Shown here: one piece after another, positions 62,105 through 64,000 of the stretch
How the letters are laid out: each line of letters opens with the position of its first letter
How positions within the stretch are numbered: the stretch's first letter is position 1
Origin: Hyalella azteca
Lineage: Eukaryota; Arthropoda; Malacostraca; Amphipoda; Hyalellidae
Reading direction: 5' to 3'
DNA length: 64,000 nucleotides
Assembly (NCBI RefSeq): GCF_000764305.2
Contig: NW_025930578.1
Location: 17,501-81,500, forward strand
Program-made: the position numbers and the translations under genes
Notes under the pieces: model-generated
The model's database searches: none
The model's input: the letters and a program-made list of their open reading frames with translations, nothing else
What the model was told of the DNA's origin: nothing

Positions 62105-62195
62105 GCCGGATCCCTTGTGAATCAAGTCACGAAAAGTTCAAGAATCGGCAACAGGCCATGGGCCTATTTCTTCAGTGCTGACACTTCTATTCTAT
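62105..62195 (+). repeat. Dispersed repeat, partner of 30388-30478
   Basis: ccggatcccttgtgaatcaa through ggcctatttcttcagtgctg is the inverse of the segment in an EDRF1 intron. Confidence 0.8.
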
Positions 62196-62484
62196 TCTAT
62201 TCTATTTTATTGTATCATAAAATGGATTCTATTTTATTATATTTATTATTATTATATATTATTGTATATTCTATTATATTATTATATTTTATTCTATTAT
62301 TCTATACTATTCTAGTATTTTCTATGATGACCTAGTTTGGGCAAGCAATACACCACAATTTGGAAAACGACTCACTCATTTATATCAGTGCGGTATAAAT
62401 CTTGTAACAATTACTCTTCTAAGTCTAAAGTTTCATCTTCTACCTCAGCAGATAAATAAAATTTGTCCTAAGGATTCCTGACGT

Positions 62485-62870
62485 AAGTTCCCACTCACTT
62501 TGTAAGTTCCTACTCACTACGTAAGTTCCTACTCACTACGTAAGTTCCTACTCAATACGTAAATTCCTACTCACCACGTAAGTTCCTACTCACAATGGTC
62601 CTTTTATATGTGGTCCCTTTACATGTGGTTCCTTTATATGTGGTCCCTTTACATGTGGTTCCTTTATATGTGGTCCCTTTACATGTGGTTCCTTTATATG
62701 TGGTCCCTTTACATGTGGTCCCTTTACATGCGGTCCTTTCACATGTGGTCCCTTTACATGTGGTCCCTTTACATGTGGTCCCATTATATGTGGTTCCTTT
62801 ACGTGTGGTCCCTTTACATGGGGTCCCTTTACATGTGATCCCTTTACATGTGGTTCCTTTATGTCATAAG
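62485..62870. repeat. 18-bp then 15-bp arrays (taagttcctactcactac; atgtggtccctttac)
   Basis: Six copies of the 18-mer, then about 19 copies of the 15-mer, alternating ccctttac and tcctttat in the first half. ORFs are artefacts of the 15-base period. Confidence 0.96.
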
Positions 62871-63179
62871 TTTTGACTTGAACTGACTAAGCGAGACGTG
62901 CGACTTTTGGCTTAATATTCATGCATTTACTTATCATATCATAATTGGCATAACGAAATTATTTTGTCTGAAGGATGAAGTGACAGAGAGGAGTAAGGAT
63001 AATTCGCTACACAGATTAAAAATATGGAAAAATATGGAAGATGAGACTGGGGAGAATATAAGACTAATAGAGTGTGTAAGAAGGGTCGATCAGGAAATTA
63101 AAGGGAGAATATTGGTGGTTAAATAAGAAAGAGAGAATAACATGAGAAAAATTGTATTGAAAATGAGGAAAGGATGGGG

Positions 63180-63430
63180 AGTAAGAGGAGTGAGTAGGAG
63201 GAGAGGGGAGGAGTGAGGGGAATAGGAGGAGTGAGGGGAGTAGGAGAAGTGAGGGGAGTGGGAGGAGTGAGGGGAGTAGTAGGAGTGATGGGAGTAGGAG
63301 GAGTGAGGGGAGAGGGGAGTAGGAGGAGTGAGGGGAGTAGGAGAAGTGAGGGGAGTGGGAGGAGTGAGGGGAGTAGTAGGAGTGAGGGGAGTAGGAGGAG
63401 TGAGGGGAGTAGTAGGAGTGAGGGGAAGGG
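63180..63430. repeat. Purine-only array (ggagtgaggggagtagga)
   Basis: About 14 copies of an 18-base purine-rich unit. It could form triplex-type structure; that is inference. After 63431 I see only unique AT-rich DNA to the window end. Confidence 0.93.
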
Positions 63431-64000
63431 AGAAGATGAAGCCAGCAAGTCTAGGTGCGCACGACGCGCGCGGCAGTTAAGGTTTAATTAAGGAGCGACG
63501 TGCCTCGGGAATGTCAGTTCCACCTTACCTAGTGAAAAAATAGTAGATTCGCTTCACAAACTATAACGAAATTTTAGTTTAAAAATTGTAGCATTATTAA
63601 ATAACATTTTTTCACGCGCAAATTCAAATAGATTAATGCTTCAGGTAGGGATAAAAGTATCAAAGAAAACAAAGAAAATTTCTAGTTTATTAGCAATTAA
63701 TTTCTATGAACGCTGTGAAAATTGCAAAGGCTATTTTAAATTATTATTTTTTGTTTGTTTTTGTATTGTTTTTTTTCAGACAAATTTAACTTGAAACAGG
63801 ACATAACAGAAACTTTGACTTATTGCTTTTTCACATAAAGTTCGCATACAATAGAAACAGGAAAGTAACATCAAAGTTACCTTCAAAAGAACCAAGGAAC
63901 GAACGCAATGACCACAGCCAAAATTCAATAATGAGATAAAAAAATATATCAAGAAAAAATTTAGTTTCAAAATATTGCTTACTTTTTTAGTTATACAGTA

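Overview
This is nuclear DNA from an animal, most likely an arthropod and perhaps a crustacean; I cannot name the species. The reasons are AT-rich sequence, multi-exon genes with GT-AG introns, recognisable animal protein families, and a very heavy load of microsatellites, minisatellites and short inverted-repeat elements. There is no sign of bacterial, viral or organellar sequence. Three gaps mark assembly joins: single Ns at 327 and 25866, each between two different tandem arrays, and a 588-base N run at 32132-32719. Copy numbers, and reading phase across the single Ns, should not be trusted.

Layout. (1) 1426-5641, + strand: the 3' part of a gene I do not recognise. Its five exons join in phase and encode a hydrophilic, acidic/serine-rich tail. 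(2) 7357-32020, + strand: an ortholog of EDRF1 (erythroid differentiation-related factor 1) in about 24 exons. The reading phase closes exactly at almost every junction. A conserved segment of roughly 60 residues expected between 17956 and 19021 is not visible, and the phase cannot be closed at two other places (22551 to 23003, and 25735 to 26725 across an N). (3) 35852-43781, - strand: a complete seven-exon gene for a PH plus IRS-type PTB docking adaptor of 1214 residues, with a C-terminal cluster of tyrosine motifs including YLSM and YVSM. EDRF1 and the adaptor are convergent, with about 3.8 kb between their stop codons. (4) 43782-64000: about 20 kb in which I recognise no gene, only tandem arrays, fold-back elements and unique AT-rich DNA.

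The most striking pattern is where the tandem arrays sit. At about a third of the splice donors I could place, in all three genes and on both strands, the array starts at or just inside the exon end, and each unit carries a fresh copy of the exon-intron junction (for example 4651-4860, 14266-14612, 19021-19290, 22150-22275, 24880-25035, 40690-41528, 43450-43690). A few acceptors (1426, 10190, 13104) and the EDRF1 stop codon show the same thing. At 19021-19290 the amplified unit includes the conserved EDRF1 coding motif GHTYWLFK. Repeats wholly inside exons keep units divisible by three, while several junction arrays (17, 34, 41, 50 and 55 bases) do not.

Other points: a family of about 138-base elements has four copies in EDRF1 introns, and one copy has its insertion boundaries fixed by a neighbouring duplicated empty site. 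There is also a 1.4 kb element with long inverted ends, several near-perfect fold-backs, and a TTAA-flanked MITE sitting inside a tandem array.
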